A stretch of DNA of 58,015 nucleotides from Planococcus halocryophilus (GTDB taxonomy: Bacteria; Bacillota; Bacilli; Bacillales_A; Planococcaceae): assembly GCF_022489025.1 (NCBI RefSeq), contig NZ_JAKVTG010000019.1, positions 1 through 58,015 of the forward strand, given 5' to 3'. The first letter of the stretch is position 1, and every line of letters begins with the position of its first letter. Made by a program: the position numbers and the translations under genes. The notes under the pieces were generated by a model. It saw only the letters and a list, made by a program, of their open reading frames with translations, had not been told where the DNA came from and ran no database searches. This document shows, piece after piece, positions 17,841-26,377 of this stretch.

Positions 17841-17874
17841 TGAAAATATGAATGGCGATTCATTCATATTTTCA
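17841..17874. promoter_or_regulatory. FadR operator with extended inverted repeat
   Basis: TGAATGGCGATTCATTCA (17849-17866) fits the FadR box TGAATGANTANTCATTCA outside the centre. It is embedded in a longer perfect inverted repeat, TGAAAATATGAATG and its complement, with six bases between arms. It lies 30 bp upstream of the fadR start, after the lcfA stop. Confidence 0.82.
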
Positions 17875-17941
17875 TATTATAGTGTATTTTATAAAGTGTC
17901 AAGTTTTATAAGCTTTTACGTGTAAGGCTATTACAGGCTGT

Positions 17942-19633
17942 TTATGACGGTACCGCTTCGTTTTGTTTAGCAACTTCTTCATCCACTAACGAACGGCGTA
18001 GAATTTTACCAATTGCTGTTTTCGGTAATTCTTTGCGGAACTCGTATACGCGCGGCACTTTAAATGAAGCTAGCTGCTCCCGACAATACGCATTAAGTTC
18101 TTCTTCTGTTACAGTATACCCTTCTTTCAACACGATGTAAGCTTTTACTGTTTCGCCGCGATATGGATCTGGAATTCCGGCTACCACACATTCTTGCACA
18201 GCTTCGTGTTCATATAAAACTTCTTCAATTTCGCGTGGATAAATATTAAAACCACCTGCGATAATCATGTCTTTTTTACGATCGACGATAAAGAAATGTC
18301 CTTCGTCATCCATATATCCAAGATCTCCAGTGAGTAACCAGCCGTCAACGATGGTAGCAGCCGTTTCTTCAGGTTTGTTCCAATACCCCTTCATCACTTG
18401 AGGCCCTTGAATTGCAATTTCACCAATTTCACCATTTGGAATCGGAGTTGTGGTGCCTGTTTGGAAAATCTTACAATCTGTATCCGGGTAGGGTATTCCA
18501 ACAGAACCTTTTATCCGCTCTCCCCAAACTAAATTAGAATGCGTAACTGGAGAAGTCTCTGTTAATCCATAACCTTCAACTAACTTCCCGCCCGTTAATG
18601 CTTCAAACTTTTCTTGTACTTCTGCAGGTAGTGGTGCAGAACCACTCATACAAGCTTCTATAGAAGATAAGTCGTATTTCGCAATATCAGGGTGACTCAT
18701 CAATCCAATATACAATGTTGGTGCACCTGGGAACAAAGTAGGTTTTTGCTTATTAATCGTTTTCAATGCCGTTTCAGGATCAAATTTTGGTAAGAGAACC
18801 ATTTTATTTCCTAGCATAACAGAAAGGATCAATACCGTCGTTAAGCCATATACGTGGAATAACGGGATAATGCCCATAATGGTTTCTTCGCCTTTTTTGC
18901 ATTTATACAGCCAGCTATCACACATTGTCGCATTCGAGATCAAGTTTTTATGCGTCAACATGACTCCTTTTGGAGAACCGGTTGTTCCTCCTGTATATTG
19001 AAGCAAAGCTAAATCTTCTTCAAAATCAAAAGGGGTTTCCACAACAGTTGGTTGAGCCGTTTTCATGATTTCAGTGAACAAGTGATTAATGCCTCTATGC
19101 TCAACTTTAACCGTCATGCCGTATTGCTTTTTCTGGATAAACGGATAAACAAGATTTTTAGGGAATGTCAAATAATCTTTAATCCCTGTCACAATGACAT
19201 TTTCCAATTGGGTTTCTTTTATTGCTTTCGAAATTCTTGGGAACAAAATATCTAAGCTGATAATCGCTTTTGCTCCAGAATCATTCATTTGATAGACGAT
19301 TTCACGTTCTGTATAAAGGGGATTTGTCATAACGACAATACCACCAGCATACAATATACCGTAAAAGCTAATCACTGCTTGTGGACAGTTTGGCAACATA
19401 ATTGAAACTCGGTCACCTTTTTTAATGCCAAGCTTTTGTAGATAGTTGGCGAACTTCATAGAAGACTGATACAGTTCTTCGTAAGAAAGTTCTTTCCCCA
19501 TAAAGTGAACTGCTACTTTTTGCGGGTATTTTTTGTAAGCCTGTGTCAAATATTCTTGTACAGGCATACTTGGATAGGTCAGCGTATGGGGCACTTCTGG
19601 TGGATAATGCGCGAGCCAAGGCTTTTCAGTCAT
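17942..19633 (-). CDS. lcfA: long-chain fatty acid-CoA ligase
   Basis: Activates fatty acids to acyl-CoA with ATP, feeding beta-oxidation. The 563-residue ANL-family protein has the P-loop LLQYTGGTTGSPKGVMLTHKN near 215, GYGLTETSPV near 365, the hinge GWLLTGDLGYMDDEGHFFIVDRKKDMI near 440 and the catalytic Lys region PKTAIGKILRR at the C-terminus. It is upstream of fadR; no clear FadR box is seen in its own promoter region, unlike fadR. Confidence 0.95.
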   Translation of the reverse strand: MTEKPWLAHYPPEVPHTLTYPSMPVQEYLTQAYKKYPQKVAVHFMGKELSYEELYQSSMKFANYLQKLGIKKGDRVSIMLPNCPQAVISFYGILYAGGIVVMTNPLYTEREIVYQMNDSGAKAIISLDILFPRISKAIKETQLENVIVTGIKDYLTFPKNLVYPFIQKKQYGMTVKVEHRGINHLFTEIMKTAQPTVVETPFDFEEDLALLQYTGGTTGSPKGVMLTHKNLISNATMCDSWLYKCKKGEETIMGIIPLFHVYGLTTVLILSVMLGNKMVLLPKFDPETALKTINKQKPTLFPGAPTLYIGLMSHPDIAKYDLSSIEACMSGSAPLPAEVQEKFEALTGGKLVEGYGLTETSPVTHSNLVWGERIKGSVGIPYPDTDCKIFQTGTTTPIPNGEIGEIAIQGPQVMKGYWNKPEETAATIVDGWLLTGDLGYMDDEGHFFIVDRKKDMIIAGGFNIYPREIEEVLYEHEAVQECVVAGIPDPYRGETVKAYIVLKEGYTVTEEELNAYCREQLASFKVPRVYEFRKELPKTAIGKILRRSLVDEEVAKQNEAVPS

Positions 19634-19752
19634 TCTTTTGACCTCCTAATTTATGATAGAATCGTGCGAATATTCCTATTTTTCATTATAGAGAAGAATG
19701 ACACCGCTTACAACTTTATTTCTTTAAGCTAGAAAAAATACTTACCGGCATA

Positions 19753-19778
19753 TAAAAAAGCCAGCTAAAAAGCTGGCT
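19753..19778 (-). terminator. terminator after the DUF350/small peptide unit
   Basis: The stem AGCCAGCT/AGCTGGCT is followed by six T on the minus strand, ten bases past the stop of the 26-residue frame. Confidence 0.85.
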
Positions 19779-19785
19779 TCGATCA

Positions 19786-19866
19786 TTATAAAAGAAACAA
19801 GAAAATAACTCCTACAATCATAAAGATTGCACAAAAAACAAACAAAATTTTTATGAGATTTTCCAC
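19786..19866 (-). CDS. 26-residue single-span membrane peptide
   Basis: A GTG start with GGAG nine bases upstream opens VENLIKILFVFCAIFMIVG and continues hydrophobic to a TAA, 26 residues in all, nearly all membrane-compatible. It begins 12 bases after the DUF350 gene and ends just before a terminator, so it would be the last gene of that transcript. No family is recognised. The combination of ribosome binding site, operon position and a single hydrophobic helix supports it; the short length leaves doubt. Confidence 0.45.
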   Translation of the reverse strand: MENLIKILFVFCAIFMIVGVIFLFLL

Positions 19867-19878
19867 AACGTCCAACTC

Positions 19879-20292
19879 CTATTGAATACTAGCGCCTATC
19901 ACAAACGACAAGCCGACAGAAATAGTCAGAGAAATAAATCCAACTGAGCGATTATCTCGTTCAATTTCGTCATCTACTTTAAACTTCGGTGTCAAAAACT
20001 CAAACAAAATATAAGCAAAGATTAGCAAAGTAAAACCGTATAATCCCCACGCAACCATTTCAAACAATGAATTATGTTGTTCAATTGAAAAACGAAAAAT
20101 ATTGGTTACTCCAAATATTTTCCCGCCAGTAGCCATCGCTACCGCTAGGTTTCCTTTTTTAATTTGTTCCCAGTTATTGTACTTTGTCACCATTTCAAAA
20201 ATTACCATAGCAACGATTAAACACAATACAACTACACTAAAATAGCCAGCTGACTCGACTAAAGGGTGTGTCCAAAATCCTGTTTCTGTCAT
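19879..20292 (-). CDS. yshE: DUF350 family membrane protein
   Basis: A 137-residue protein with about four transmembrane segments (residues 17-35, 50-65, 80-100, 115-135), matching the DUF350 family and B. subtilis YshE in place. The function is unknown. It follows mutS2 by 23 bases with a good AGAGGAG, so co-transcription is likely, and a tiny membrane peptide may follow it. Confidence 0.82.
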   Translation of the reverse strand: MTETGFWTHPLVESAGYFSVVVLCLIVAMVIFEMVTKYNNWEQIKKGNLAVAMATGGKIFGVTNIFRFSIEQHNSLFEMVAWGLYGFTLLIFAYILFEFLTPKFKVDDEIERDNRSVGFISLTISVGLSFVIGASIQ

Positions 20293-20315
20293 TTCTTATA
20301 CTCCTCTTCGGAAAC

Positions 20316-22676
20316 TTACTTTAATTCAGCGACAGTGACACCAGAGCCGCCTTCTCCTGCTTCACCAAAACGATAGCTTTTCACGCGTGGATGCTTTTTC
20401 AAATATTGCTGAACACCTTGGCGCAAGGCACCTGTTCCTTTTCCGTGAATAATCGATACTTGGTGGTAATTTGATAATAACGCATCGTCTAAGTATTTTT
20501 CAACACGCGCCAATGCGTCTTCGTATCGTTCACCACGTAAATCAAGTTCCATTTTCACGTGACTATCACGGTCTTTCAACGTCGCCATAGTCCGCGTTTC
20601 TTTTTGCTTTTCTGGTTTTGTGAAAGACAAATCAGATTCTGGTAATTTCATTTTCAAAATACCAATTTGAACAATCCATTCATTTTTAGATACTTTTTCA
20701 ACCAAAGTTCCTTTTTGCCCAAAAGAAATAACTTTAACTTCATCATTCGGCTGCAAAGGTTTCGCTGCGTTATCTTTTGCGGCTTTTTTCAAAATACGAT
20801 TTTGAGGCATAGCGTCTTCTAATCGTTTTTTAGCATTAATCAATTCATGTTCTTTGACTGATGAACCTTGATTAAGTTGCATTTTGCGCAATTCCGATAT
20901 AACAGATTCTGCTTCTGCTCTAGCTTCATCTACGATTTTCCGCGCTTTTTCTTTTGCTTTTTCTTCTCTTTGTTCTTTTTGTTTTTCATACTCTTCTAGC
21001 TGCTGAGCCAATTCTCTTTTCAATTGTTCAGATTCTGACAACACTTCTTGAGTACGTTCCGCATCTTGTTCTGCTTCCCGGCGGCTCTTTTCAAGTGAAG
21101 CAATCATGGAATCGACCGCTTTGCTATCGGTTCCTGTAAAGCTTTTCGCATGGCTAATAATATGCTCTGGCAATCCAAGACGCTTAGAAATTTCAAATGC
21201 ATTGCTTCGTCCTGGCACACCTATCAATAATCGGTAAGTCGGACTTAATGTTTCCACGTCAAATTCCACACTTGCGTTCGCAACACCTGGACGGTTAAAT
21301 CCATATGCTTTTAGTTCAGGATAATGTGTTGTTGCGATAACACGCGCACCTCTGCCGTGAACTTCATCTAACAATGAAATTGCGAGTGCGGCACCTTCTT
21401 GAGGGTCTGTACCCGCTCCAAGTTCATCAAAAATGACAAGTGAATTTTCATCAAACTTTGTTAATATATCTACTATATTGACCATATGAGAAGAAAACGT
21501 ACTCAAACTTTGCTCAATCGACTGTTCATCACCGATATCTGCAAATATTTGATCGAATACTGCAAGTTCAGAGCCATCAAGTGCTGGAACTGGTAAACCA
21601 GATTGTGCCATTAATGTCGCAAGGCCTACTGTTTTCAATGTTACCGTCTTACCACCTGTGTTCGGTCCAGTAATAACAATTGCCGTAATCTCTCGACCAA
21701 ATTCAATATCGTTTGGCACCACTTCATCTTTTGCAATCATCGGATGGCGTGCTTTTTTCAAGTTTATATAGCCTTCTGTATTCATTGTTGGTTTGGTGCC
21801 TCTTTGCGCCGAACCATATTTTGCTTTTGCTAAGATTAAGTCGATTTCCCCAAGCACATCTACTAATACGAAGAGCTCGTGAGCAACTTCTTGCACTTGC
21901 GCTGACAGCATCAATAAAATACGATCAATTTCTTCTTTTTCTTTCATTTTCAAACGACGGACTTCGTTATTAGCTTGTACGACAGAATCGGGTTCGATAA
22001 ACAAGGTTTGCCCAGACGAAGATTGGTCATGAACAATGCCGCCGTAATGGCTGCGGTATTCTTGTTTAACCGGAATAACAAAACGGTCATTCCGAATTGT
22101 CACAATCGAATCCGACAACATTTTCGATGCATTTTTGCCACGAACCAAACTTTCTAATCGTTCACGAACGCGGCTCTCCTGTGTGCGTAACTGTTGTCGT
22201 ATCGAGCGCAACTCTGTACTGGCACTGTCCAAAACACCGCCATTGTCGTCAATACAAACGTTAATAGCATGTTCGAGTGCTGTTAAAATTGGCATTGATT
22301 CTTTTTTCTCTAAAAAATGAGGAATTTGTACAACGCCTTCTTCTTGAATCGTTTCAAAAAACTGACGCAAAATACGGCTTGCCCGAACAGTCGATGAAAC
22401 TTCCATTAATTCCATCGGACTTAGGCTACCCCCAATTTGCGCTCTTCTCGCTTGAAGGCGAATATCAAAAATACCGCCCATTGGGACATTGTTTTTCACT
22501 CGCAATACTTGTGCGCCTTCGTCCATTTGCTCTAACAGTCGATTGACTTCATTGATATCCGTAGACGGTAGTAAATTATCTACGTGTGCTTTTCCGAGTG
22601 ACGATGTGCAAAACCTCGCTACTTGGTCTCGGATTTTATAAAACTCAAGTGTTCTTAATGCGCGTTCTGCGATCAT
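20316..22676 (-). CDS. mutS2: MutS2 ribosome-rescue/anti-recombination ATPase with Smr nuclease
   Basis: A 786-residue MutS2. The ABC-type ATPase is visible with Walker [15 protein letters not shown] (about 335) and Walker [19 protein letters not shown] (about 410); a long charged coiled coil (520-640) precedes the KOW-like part and the C-terminal Smr domain ([22 protein letters not shown]). MutS2 lacks the mismatch-recognition domain of MutS1; in Bacillus it has been linked to collided ribosomes and to recombination control. It lies between polX and yshE as in B. subtilis. Confidence 0.95.
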   Translation of the reverse strand: MIAERALRTLEFYKIRDQVARFCTSSLGKAHVDNLLPSTDINEVNRLLEQMDEGAQVLRVKNNVPMGGIFDIRLQARRAQIGGSLSPMELMEVSSTVRASRILRQFFETIQEEGVVQIPHFLEKKESMPILTALEHAINVCIDDNGGVLDSASTELRSIRQQLRTQESRVRERLESLVRGKNASKMLSDSIVTIRNDRFVIPVKQEYRSHYGGIVHDQSSSGQTLFIEPDSVVQANNEVRRLKMKEKEEIDRILLMLSAQVQEVAHELFVLVDVLGEIDLILAKAKYGSAQRGTKPTMNTEGYINLKKARHPMIAKDEVVPNDIEFGREITAIVITGPNTGGKTVTLKTVGLATLMAQSGLPVPALDGSELAVFDQIFADIGDEQSIEQSLSTFSSHMVNIVDILTKFDENSLVIFDELGAGTDPQEGAALAISLLDEVHGRGARVIATTHYPELKAYGFNRPGVANASVEFDVETLSPTYRLLIGVPGRSNAFEISKRLGLPEHIISHAKSFTGTDSKAVDSMIASLEKSRREAEQDAERTQEVLSESEQLKRELAQQLEEYEKQKEQREEKAKEKARKIVDEARAEAESVISELRKMQLNQGSSVKEHELINAKKRLEDAMPQNRILKKAAKDNAAKPLQPNDEVKVISFGQKGTLVEKVSKNEWIVQIGILKMKLPESDLSFTKPEKQKETRTMATLKDRDSHVKMELDLRGERYEDALARVEKYLDDALLSNYHQVSIIHGKGTGALRQGVQQYLKKHPRVKSYRFGEAGEGGSGVTVAELK

Positions 22677-22732
22677 TTAAGAACCTCCTAACTTTGAATA
22701 TGTGATAAATCTTATCTTGTGTGGCTGATTTG

Positions 22733-24442
22733 TTATTTTGGCTTATTGATAAATGCTTTGAATTTCTCCAGTGACCATGTATTGACCACAGTGTCTTTTT
22801 TCAACCACGCTTTTTGAGCATGGTTAACCCCTGTCTCCATCACTTCTAATCCTTCAATTGCGTGAGCATCTGTATTAATAGCGACTGGCACCCCTTTTTC
22901 TTGCGCCATCACTAAATACGGAACCGCCAAATCTAAGCGATACGGGCTGGCATTTAACTCGACAATTTTGCCGTATTCTTTTGCCCAATCTAAAATCTGC
23001 TCAACGTCTGGATTATACCCCTCACGCTGTCCTACTATTCTCCCTGTCGGATGCGCAATCATGTGCACATTTGGGTTTTTCATCGCCGTTAAAATGCGGT
23101 CCATAATTTGCTCTTGTGGTTGTTGGAAACTCGAATGAATGCTGGCAATGACAAAGTCCAATTTTTGAAGCATATCGTCATCAAAATCTAAAGTTGCATC
23201 CGGTAAAATATCCATTTCTGTCCCTGACAACACTTCAATTTCTGAGTATTTCTTGTTTAATTCACGAATTTGGCCATTTTGGTCAGTTAAACGTTCCGGT
23301 GTTAGCCCGTTGGCGACTTTTAAGTATTGTGAATGATCGGTAATGACCATGTATTGGTACGATTTCGCTACACAAGCATCAATCATTTCGGTTAATGAAT
23401 TAGCCCCGTCTGACCATGTTGTGTGCATATGCAGATCACTTACAATATCTTCAATCGTCACCAATTCAGGTAGTTCTTCTAAACGGTCGAGTTCTCGTCC
23501 ATCTTCACGAACTGATGGCGGAATAAAAGGCTGACCAAAATGAGCGAAAAATTCGGTTTCAGTTGAAAACGTTTGGATGCTGCCGTCTTCTTGCTCGACA
23601 CCATATTCACTAATTTTTTTGTTTTGCGATTTAGCCAATTGGCGCATCTTCACATTATGATCTTTGGACCCTGTGAAATGATGCAGCGCAGTCACAAATT
23701 CTTCCGGTGCAACCAACCGGAAATCCACATCAATCGGCTCTAAAACTTCCACTGTTACAGAAACTTTTGTGTCTCCAGACGCAATGGTTTCTTGAATTGG
23801 CAAAGCTGCTAGTAATTGTTCTTTTACTTTTGCAGGTTCAGCTGTTGCAATAATAAAATCGATGTCTTTACTTGTTTCTTTTGTCCGGCGGAAACTGCCA
23901 GCAACCGAAAACTCAGTAACTTCCGCAATAGATGTTAAGACGTCTTTGATAAACGCCACGGTTTCTTCTGTTTTCCAAATAGGCTGACGGTCAGGTTTTG
24001 TTTCAAACTCATTCAGCTCTTTCAGAATTTTTTCTTCTGATTTCGGACCGAATCCGGGAAGCTTTTGGATTTCTTCATTCAGACATGCAGCTTTTAATGC
24101 TTCCATCGAATCAATACCTAATTCTTTATACAGTTTGGCAATTTTCTTTCCACCCAATCCTTGAAGTTTCATCATTGGAATAAGCCCTTTTGGCACTTCT
24201 TCTTGAAGCTCTTCTAGAACCGTGGATTTATTGTCGTTGATGAGTTCAAGAATCACGTCACCTGTTCCTTTGCCGATGCCTTTAAGTTTTGTTACATCTT
24301 CAATTTCATCCAAGCTACGCTGATCTAACTCTAACGCTTGCGCGGCTTTTCGAAAAGCCGACACTTTAAACGGGTTTTCCCCTTTAAGTTCCATGTATAA
24401 CGCAATTTTTTCAAGTGTTCTGATGATGATTTTCTTATTCAC
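22733..24442 (-). CDS. polX: family X DNA polymerase/3'-5' exonuclease
   Basis: Gap-filling repair polymerase with a PHP exonuclease domain, 569 residues. N-terminal helix-hairpin-helix (LKGIGKGTGDVILEL, LPGFGPKSEEKIL), the nucleotidyltransferase motif VAGSFRRTKETSKDIDFII near 180 with two Asp and the third in IDVDFRLV, and the C-terminal PHP domain (DLHMHTTWSDG, IASIHSSF, NTDAH) are all present. GTG at 24442 has GGAGG seven bases upstream and is preferred over the TTG just before it. Confidence 0.95.
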   Translation of the reverse strand: MNKKIIIRTLEKIALYMELKGENPFKVSAFRKAAQALELDQRSLDEIEDVTKLKGIGKGTGDVILELINDNKSTVLEELQEEVPKGLIPMMKLQGLGGKKIAKLYKELGIDSMEALKAACLNEEIQKLPGFGPKSEEKILKELNEFETKPDRQPIWKTEETVAFIKDVLTSIAEVTEFSVAGSFRRTKETSKDIDFIIATAEPAKVKEQLLAALPIQETIASGDTKVSVTVEVLEPIDVDFRLVAPEEFVTALHHFTGSKDHNVKMRQLAKSQNKKISEYGVEQEDGSIQTFSTETEFFAHFGQPFIPPSVREDGRELDRLEELPELVTIEDIVSDLHMHTTWSDGANSLTEMIDACVAKSYQYMVITDHSQYLKVANGLTPERLTDQNGQIRELNKKYSEIEVLSGTEMDILPDATLDFDDDMLQKLDFVIASIHSSFQQPQEQIMDRILTAMKNPNVHMIAHPTGRIVGQREGYNPDVEQILDWAKEYGKIVELNASPYRLDLAVPYLVMAQEKGVPVAINTDAHAIEGLEVMETGVNHAQKAWLKKDTVVNTWSLEKFKAFINKPK

Positions 24443-24464
24443 CAAAAGCCCTCCCCGTTTCGAT

Positions 24465-24494
24465 TAAAAAAACTTCCCTCGTAAGAGAGAAGTT
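24465..24494 (-). terminator. terminator after yshB
   Basis: The stem AACTTC-CTC/GAG-GAAGTT ends with a run of T between the cvpA-like gene and polX. Confidence 0.72.
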
Positions 24495-24498
24495 CCTA

Positions 24499-25035
24499 CT
24501 ACATATAAATATACCACCATTCTTTTACTTTCTCAGAGAAATAAGGTGTATGCTCGAGCATTGCTTGGGCAATTCCGGAATTCTCCAATTGGTTTTGTAC
24601 CGCATCTATTGGAAGCAGTGCAAACACATAAATGAAAATAAACAACAGTATGTATGCTTCGATAAACCCTAATACTGCACCGAGTACTTTGCTGAAAAAA
24701 CCAAGTACCGGTAAATACTTTAAGAAATCAAACATGGATGCAAGCAATTGCAACGCAAACTTAACCACAAAGAAAATAACCGCGAATGCTAATAGTTGAT
24801 AAAATGTTTGGTCTAAGTCCAATTGATCGACTACTAGCGTAAACTGGGAATTTTCATTGATAGCTGGATATGGAATCCATAGAACAAAGTATTCAGATAA
24901 AGGTTTATAGTATTTATAAGCCGCGACTAAAGCAATTACAAAGCCAACCATATGAATCAACTGGACAACAAAACCTCTTTTTGCGCCCACGATGATGCCA
25001 CCGATCAGTAAGACGAGTAAAAGTATATTAAGCAT
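24499..25035 (-). CDS. yshB: CvpA family membrane protein
   Basis: A 178-residue protein with four hydrophobic segments (about 1-40 in two passes, 80-100, 115-140), matching the CvpA/colicin V production family and YshB of B. subtilis by position. The role in Bacillales is unclear. It directly follows zapA by six bases and probably shares its promoter. Confidence 0.85.
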   Translation of the reverse strand: MLNILLLVLLIGGIIVGAKRGFVVQLIHMVGFVIALVAAYKYYKPLSEYFVLWIPYPAINENSQFTLVVDQLDLDQTFYQLLAFAVIFFVVKFALQLLASMFDFLKYLPVLGFFSKVLGAVLGFIEAYILLFIFIYVFALLPIDAVQNQLENSGIAQAMLEHTPYFSEKVKEWWYIYM

Positions 25036-25040
25036 TCACG

Positions 25041-25301
25041 TCAACCTTTCAGTTTTTTCAATTCATTTTCTAATTGTTCTACTTGCTCTTTCAGTTTAAG
25101 ATAGTCATGTACCGCATTTGATGCAGTCAAGACGGCAAGCTTCGCCTGATCTAGAGATGGATTCAAGGCATTAATCTCGCGCATTTTGCTATCGACCATC
25201 GATGCTACAAGACGCATATGACCAGAAGTTTCGGTTCCAACCATTTTATAGGTGTTGCCATAGATGTCAACGACCGTGTGAATTTTATGTTGCTCTGACA
25301 A
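25041..25301 (-). CDS. zapA: cell division protein ZapA
   Basis: FtsZ-ring stabiliser, 86 residues. The sequence [15 protein letters not shown] followed by [21 protein letters not shown] and the C-terminal coiled coil [19 protein letters not shown] match ZapA. The start is taken as TTG at 25301, with AAGGGGG eight bases upstream and the length matching Bacillus ZapA; the longer open frame runs into the divergent rnhC gene. zapA and rnhC are divergent with about 80 bp between starts. Confidence 0.9.
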   Translation of the reverse strand: MSEQHKIHTVVDIYGNTYKMVGTETSGHMRLVASMVDSKMREINALNPSLDQAKLAVLTASNAVHDYLKLKEQVEQLENELKKLKG

Positions 25302-25383
25302 TGCAATATCCCCCTTTGGAATTCTATAACCCATCATACCATGAACACAAGCCGATTGTGAATCAAAGAAAGGTGACTCGCCC

Positions 25384-26313
25384 ATGTCTAATACTGTTCT
25401 GAAACTACCGGAGGAAAGTCTCCTCCAAGTGATTGCCCATTACCAGAAAAACAAAATTGCTTCCAAAAATCCATATGCACGATTTAGTGCAAAATTACCA
25501 GACACTGTCGTGACCGTTTACACCTCCGGAAAAGTCATGTTTCAAGGAAACGGCGCAGATCGTGAAGCGGCAAAATGGGGAACTGTTCCTGCTTCTGCCA
25601 AAGTTGTCTCGACAAAAGGTGATAAATTGCCTGAAGGCTTTGCCAAACAAGCTGTCCTTGGATCTGACGAAACAGGTACGGGTGACTTTTTCGGTCCGAT
25701 TACTGTTGCAGCCTGCTACGTGCCAGCCGATAAAGTTGCACTCGCATACGAACTTGGCGTTAAAGATTCTAAACAATTAACCGATGACTGGATGCGTAAA
25801 GTCGCGCCCAATTTAAAAGAAGCATTCACTCATAGTGTGCTCACTTTAAATAATGACAAATACAATAAAGTTCAAGCTCAAGGCTGGTCACAAGGGAAGA
25901 TTAAAGCATTGCTTCACAACCAAGCACTCAAGCATGTACTCACTAAAATCGCACCTGAGAAACCGGAAGCTATTCTGATTGACCAATTTGCTGAACGTGC
26001 GATTTACTATAAGCACATAAAAGACGAAACGGAAATTGTCCGAGAAAATGTTTTATTCTCTACAAAAGCAGAAGGTCTTCATGTGTCTGTTGCTTGTGCA
26101 TCGATCATTGCCCGCGTGGCGTTTCTTGATGAAATGGACCGGATGAGTGCAGAAGCTGGCGTTACTTTACCAAAAGGTGCTGGAAAGATTGTAGATGAAA
26201 CCGCTGCTAAGATTTTATTAAAGCATGGAGAAGTTTATTTGAAAGGGTTAACAAAATTTCATTTTGCTAATACGAAAAAGGCGATTGGATTGGCTAAAAA
26301 GCGTCGGTCATAA
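25384..26313 (+). CDS. rnhC: ribonuclease HIII
   Basis: Degrades RNA in RNA-DNA hybrids. The 309 residues have the TBP-like N-terminal substrate-binding domain typical of HIII (residues 1-90, with [21 protein letters not shown]) and the catalytic domain starting [18 protein letters not shown], with Asp and Glu ligands, GVKDSKQL and ILIDQFAER. It is one of only two plus-strand genes here, divergent from zapA and convergent with pheT across a shared terminator. Confidence 0.95.
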   Translation: MSNTVLKLPEESLLQVIAHYQKNKIASKNPYARFSAKLPDTVVTVYTSGKVMFQGNGADREAAKWGTVPASAKVVSTKGDKLPEGFAKQAVLGSDETGTGDFFGPITVAACYVPADKVALAYELGVKDSKQLTDDWMRKVAPNLKEAFTHSVLTLNNDKYNKVQAQGWSQGKIKALLHNQALKHVLTKIAPEKPEAILIDQFAERAIYYKHIKDETEIVRENVLFSTKAEGLHVSVACASIIARVAFLDEMDRMSAEAGVTLPKGAGKIVDETAAKILLKHGEVYLKGLTKFHFANTKKAIGLAKKRRS

Positions 26314-26325
26314 AAAAATTTTACA

Positions 26326-26356
26326 AAAAGGATGAATCCAATGGATTCATCCTTTT
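26326..26356. terminator. shared convergent terminator of rnhC and pheT
   Basis: A perfect stem AAAAGGATGAATCC/GGATTCATCCTTTT with a three-base loop lies between the converging stops and can act on both strands. Confidence 0.88.
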
Positions 26357-26377
26357 CATATGATAATCAAACTTATT

